A stretch of DNA of 7,799 nt from RBG-16-64-43 sp964353865 (GTDB taxonomy: Bacteria; Chloroflexota; Anaerolineae; Anaerolineales; RBG-16-64-43): contig CAYGXJ010000067.1 of NCBI GenBank assembly GCA_964353865.1, forward strand, positions 1 through 7,799, written 5' to 3'. Of the stretch, positions 5,250-7,799 are shown in pieces. Made by a program: the position numbers and the translations under genes. The stretch's first letter is position 1. Each line of letters starts with the position of its first letter. The notes beneath the pieces are model-generated. The model was not told where the DNA came from. It saw only the letters and a list, made by a program, of their open reading frames with translations, and ran no database searches.

Positions 5250-6392
5250 ATGACCTCACGCCGTTGCGCACTGGCAGGGCTGGTGGGTGTGGCGCTGGTA
5301 TTACTGTTGGCGCCCCATACAGCCCTGGCTCAAGCTCCCGAGCCCAACAACGAGGTTTGCCTCGCCTGCCACGGCAACCCGGGCCTGAGCACAACTCTCA
5401 TCAGCAATGAGGACCTCCCATTGACCGTCGATCCGGCGCTCTTCGGCGCGTCGGTGCATGCACAAAGCGGGGTCGCCTGTGTCGATTGCCACAACAACAT
5501 TTCCACCTTCCCGCACCCCCATCTCTCCGCAACGGATCGGCGGGACGTGACGCTGCAGTTGTACAGCGCCTGTAAGACCTGCCACACTGACAAGTACGAC
5601 CAGGAGCTCGACAGTGTGCACGGCAGAGCCCTGGCCGGCGGCAACCTCAACGCGGCGGTGTGCACCGACTGCCACAACCCGCACACCCAGGGCCGCCTGC
5701 GCCAGAAAGGCACCGGCCTCCTCGTAGCACAAGCGCGGTTGGCGATTCCCCAAACCTGCGCCCGCTGTCACGGCGCCATTTACGAGCAGTATCGCACCAG
5801 CGTCCACGGCGCAGCGCTCATCGGCGACCCGACGCAGGGCATGCCCGGCGGCAACCCGGACGTTCCGACCTGCATCGACTGCCACGGGGTCCATTCCATC
5901 GAAGACCCGACCACGGACGCCTTCCGCCTCAAGTCGCCTGCGCTGTGCGCCGCGTGCCATGCCGATCCGCAGCGCATGGACAAATACGGGCTCTCAACCG
6001 CCGTCATGAGCACCTATGTCGCCGATTTCCATGGGACGACCGTGACTCTGTTCGAAAAGCTGTCGCCGGATGCGCAGACCAACAAGCCGGTGTGCTACGA
6101 CTGCCATGGCGTGCACGATATCCAGCGCGTGGATGACCCGCAAAAGGGGCTGCAGGTCAAGGAAAACCTACTGCACACGTGCCAGAAGTGCCACCCCGGC
6201 GCCACTGCCAACTTCCCGGACTCCTGGCTCAGCCACTACATCCCCGACCCACAGCGCAATTCGCTCGTGTACTACGTGGACCTGTTCTACAAGATCTTCA
6301 TCCCCACGGTGCTGGGCGGGATGGGTGTGTTCGTCCTCACCGACATCGTCCGCCGCCTGATCGAGCGCCGGAAGGGAGCCAAGCCCCAATGA
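5250..6392 (+). CDS. Nine-heme c-type cytochrome with C-terminal membrane anchor
   Basis: The protein has 380 residues. A Sec signal peptide is followed by a likely cleavage after ALA (27). Nine CxxCH motifs start at residues 37, 77, 108, 138, 170, 208, 233, 282 and 311. They alternate between an isolated heme and a CxDCHxxH heme, the latter usually preceded by SVHG or a similar His (SVHA 68-71, SVHG 122-125 and 185-188, FHG 260-262). This reads as a repeated two-heme unit, four times, plus a closing heme. A hydrophobic helix (about 349-366), followed by RRLIERRKGAK, anchors the C-terminus with its tail inside. It resembles the cytochrome c3-type multiheme proteins that partner b-type cytochromes. 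No CxxCK or other reductase motif is seen, so an electron-transfer role is more likely than catalysis. It overlaps the cytochrome b gene by 4 nt (ATGA), so the two are probably made together as a complex. Confidence 0.95.
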   Translation: MTSRRCALAGLVGVALVLLLAPHTALAQAPEPNNEVCLACHGNPGLSTTLISNEDLPLTVDPALFGASVHAQSGVACVDCHNNISTFPHPHLSATDRRDVTLQLYSACKTCHTDKYDQELDSVHGRALAGGNLNAAVCTDCHNPHTQGRLRQKGTGLLVAQARLAIPQTCARCHGAIYEQYRTSVHGAALIGDPTQGMPGGNPDVPTCIDCHGVHSIEDPTTDAFRLKSPALCAACHADPQRMDKYGLSTAVMSTYVADFHGTTVTLFEKLSPDAQTNKPVCYDCHGVHDIQRVDDPQKGLQVKENLLHTCQKCHPGATANFPDSWLSHYIPDPQRNSLVYYVDLFYKIFIPTVLGGMGVFVLTDIVRRLIERRKGAKPQ

Positions 6393-7567
6393 ACCCTCAA
6401 GCGCGCTACCAACGCTTCCATTGGATGCAGCGGGTCGAGCACGTGCTGCTCATTCTCTCATTCACCACCCTGGCCGTCACCGGCTTGGCGCAGAAGTACG
6501 CCAACGCGGGTGTGAGCCAGGCCATTCTGCGCGGCTTGGGCGGGATCGAAGATGCCCGCACGATTCACCACGTGGCGGCCGCACTGATGATGTTCGAAGC
6601 GATCTACCACCTGGTGGGCACGGGCTACAAGGTGATCGTGCGCCGTTCGCGCATGACGATGCTGCCCACACTCAAAGACCTGGGTGATGCCCTGCAGTCG
6701 CTGCTCTACAACGTGGGGCTGCGCAAGCTGCGTCCTCAGGGGGACCGATACACCTTCGAGGAGAAGGCGGAGTACTGGGCGCTCATTTGGGGCACGGCCA
6801 TCATGGCGCTGACGGGTTTCATGATGTGGAACCCGATCGCCACCACCAACCTCCTTCCCGGGCAGGTGATCCCCGCAGCCAAGGCGGCCCATGGCGCCGA
6901 GGCGGTGCTGGCCGTCCTAGCCATCATTCTCTGGCACATGTATGGGGTCCACCTCAAGCGCTTCAACAAGAGCATGTGGACCGGCACGATGACCGAAGAA
7001 GAAATGATCCACGAGCATCCGCTGGAGTTGGCCGACCTCAAAGCCGGCACCGCGCAGATTGCGCAAGATCTGAAGACTCTGCGCCGCCGCCGTCTGGTTT
7101 TCTTCCCCACCGCGGGGATTTTGGCCGCCGGCATGCTGGTCGGCCTGGTCTATTTTGTCTCGTACGAGAAGACCGCCATTGAGACCGTGCCGCCTGCGGT
7201 GGATGTGCCAATCTACGCTCCGCAGACCCCGACCGCAGTGCCCACGGCCGTGCCTCACTCCGCGGCAACCTCGCAACCGACGGGCGCCGCCCCCGCTGCG
7301 GTGAGCTGGCAAGACACCATTGGCCCGCTGCTCGCCAAACAATGCGTGATGTGTCACGGCCTTGTTAGCCCCGCCAGTGGTCTCTCGCTCGCCTCCTATC
7401 AGACGGCTTTGGCCGGCGGAGCCGGCGGCCCCGGGGTTGTCCCTGGCGCCCCCGCCACGTCACGCCTGGTGGTCGTGCAGAGCGCCGGTGCACATCCGGG
7501 GCAACTCACACCGGATGCGCTGAGCATGCTCAAAGCCTGGATTGAAGCAGGTGCGCCCGAAAAGTGA
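6389..7567 (+). CDS. Cytochrome b (FdnI/b561-like) fused to a monoheme cytochrome c domain
   Basis: The protein has 392 residues. Four membrane helices (about 18-36, 57-78, 127-148, 168-190) form a di-heme b-type cytochrome of the formate dehydrogenase gamma-subunit kind; candidate heme ligands are His18, His60/61, His74, His168, His183 and His188. A cytoplasmic stretch with EEEMIHEHPLELADL (203-217) and RRRR (232-235) leads to a fifth helix (about 237-257). An extracytoplasmic Thr/Pro/Ala linker (about 266-303) then leads to a cytochrome c domain with CVMCHG (319-324) and a C-terminal LKAWIEAGAP. The topology puts the c heme outside, where heme is attached. It probably oxidises menaquinol and passes electrons through its own c heme to the nine-heme protein encoded just upstream. 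The start at 6389 overlaps the preceding stop, with GGAAGGGAG 10 nt upstream. The frame is open back to 6179, but that part lies inside the upstream gene and is not protein-like. Confidence 0.93.
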   Translation: MNPQARYQRFHWMQRVEHVLLILSFTTLAVTGLAQKYANAGVSQAILRGLGGIEDARTIHHVAAALMMFEAIYHLVGTGYKVIVRRSRMTMLPTLKDLGDALQSLLYNVGLRKLRPQGDRYTFEEKAEYWALIWGTAIMALTGFMMWNPIATTNLLPGQVIPAAKAAHGAEAVLAVLAIILWHMYGVHLKRFNKSMWTGTMTEEEMIHEHPLELADLKAGTAQIAQDLKTLRRRRLVFFPTAGILAAGMLVGLVYFVSYEKTAIETVPPAVDVPIYAPQTPTAVPTAVPHSAATSQPTGAAPAAVSWQDTIGPLLAKQCVMCHGLVSPASGLSLASYQTALAGGAGGPGVVPGAPATSRLVVVQSAGAHPGQLTPDALSMLKAWIEAGAPEK

Positions 7568-7593
7568 CTCCGGCCATCCCCGGGAAGAGTACA

Positions 7594-7617
7594 GGGCCGC
7601 TCTCGACTGAGCGGCCC
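7594..7617 (+). terminator. Hairpin terminator after the cytochrome b/c gene
   Basis: GGGCCGCTC and GAGCGGCCC form a perfect 9-bp stem with a 6-nt loop, 26 nt after the stop codon, followed by CGTTGTGT. The stem is strong but the T tract is short and mixed. It lies between two convergent genes and could act in both directions. The rest of the 135-bp gap (7568-7702) shows nothing else. Confidence 0.7.
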
Positions 7618-7702
7618 CGTTGTGTCGCTGCAGGTGCCACGGCGCAGGCCATGCCGGGACCGAGATCCGATTTCGTGTCAGTTCGCAGCCCAATCTGCGC
7701 GG

Positions 7703-7799
7703 TTAGGACCCCTCCACCGGCGGGGTGAACTTCAATACGCGCGAGGTATCCGTATCCACAATCCACACGTTGCCTTCGTCATCCACAGCCACGCCCACC
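7703..7799 (-). CDS. C-terminal end of an NHL-repeat beta-propeller protein (partial)
   Basis: Only the last 31 residues and the TAA stop are inside the window. They read VGVAVDDEGNVWIVDTDTSR, then VLKFTPP and a short tail. GVAVDDEGNVWIVDTDTSRV is the blade pattern of an NHL repeat (G-[IV]-A-V-D-x-x-G-N-[IV]-[WY]-[IV]-x-D). Such propellers are often extracytoplasmic and bind proteins or polymers. The gene converges on the cytochrome b operon and is probably a separate transcription unit; any link to electron transfer is unproven. Confidence 0.75.
   Translation of the reverse strand, partial: VGVAVDDEGNVWIVDTDTSRVLKFTPPVEGS

Noticed and set aside
5250..5300. Twin-arginine export signal (SRR near the N-terminus of the nine-heme cytochrome)
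   Set aside because: The motif lacks the hydrophobic residues that normally follow RR, and c-type cytochromes are exported unfolded by Sec before heme attachment.
5301..5960. Minus-strand 219-codon frame opposite the nine-heme cytochrome
   Set aside because: Mirror frame of a real gene; its composition follows from the opposite strand's codons.
5250..6392. Multiheme nitrite reductase (NrfA-like) or similar enzyme
   Set aside because: No CxxCK or other catalytic heme motif, and the protein has a C-terminal anchor and regular CxxCH spacing typical of electron carriers.
1..7799. RNA genes, CRISPR arrays, insertion sequences or attachment sites
   Set aside because: No tRNA- or rRNA-like stretch, no regular spaced repeats, no transposase-like frame and no terminal repeats were seen by eye.

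Overview
The window looks like a piece of a GC-rich genome, probably from the phylum Chloroflexota (Anaerolineae-like). The hints are the Thr/Pro/Ala linkers of the TP-A-P-T type in two exported proteins, a lipoprotein signal directly followed by such a linker, and a small receiver-like protein of a kind I associate with that phylum. This is inferred from sequence style, not from a marker gene. The theme is c-type cytochromes and their control: 22 CxxCH heme-attachment motifs lie in four proteins (10 + 2 + 9 + 1).

Left arm, all on the minus strand, in order of transcription. 4803-3280 is a membrane sensor histidine kinase whose extracytoplasmic domain carries two CxxCH motifs. 3278-2637 is its NarL/LuxR-type response regulator, starting 1 nt after the kinase stop codon. 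2473-2105 is a small stand-alone receiver-like protein that has lost most of the phosphorylation residues. 1976-1 is a large multiheme cytochrome lipoprotein that runs off the left edge. It shows ten CxxCH motifs arranged as a tandem duplication of a five-heme module, with Asp-rich, calcium-loop-like motifs.

Centre: 4804-5249 is a 446-bp divergent control region. It holds a perfect TATAAT box very close to the kinase start, a candidate promoter for the rightward genes whose -35 box sits inside a 7-bp-arm inverted repeat, further short repeats, and a strong ribosome binding site.

Right arm, plus strand: 5250-6392 is a nine-heme cytochrome c with a signal peptide and a C-terminal membrane anchor. 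It overlaps by 4 nt (ATGA) with 6389-7567, a cytochrome b (FdnI/b561-like) membrane protein fused to a fifth membrane helix, a flexible linker and a single-heme cytochrome c domain. A GC-rich hairpin terminator follows. At the right edge (7799-7703, minus strand) is the C-terminal end of an NHL-repeat beta-propeller protein, convergent with the cytochrome b gene.

Working model (inference): the cytochrome b/c protein takes electrons from menaquinol and passes them through its own c heme to the membrane-anchored nine-heme protein. The multiheme lipoprotein would carry them outward to an extracellular or surface acceptor. The heme-bearing kinase would read the redox or ligand state of the same extracytoplasmic space and, through the NarL-type regulator, set expression of the cytochromes on either side. 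No terminal reductase with a recognisable catalytic motif is present, so the final electron acceptor cannot be named.
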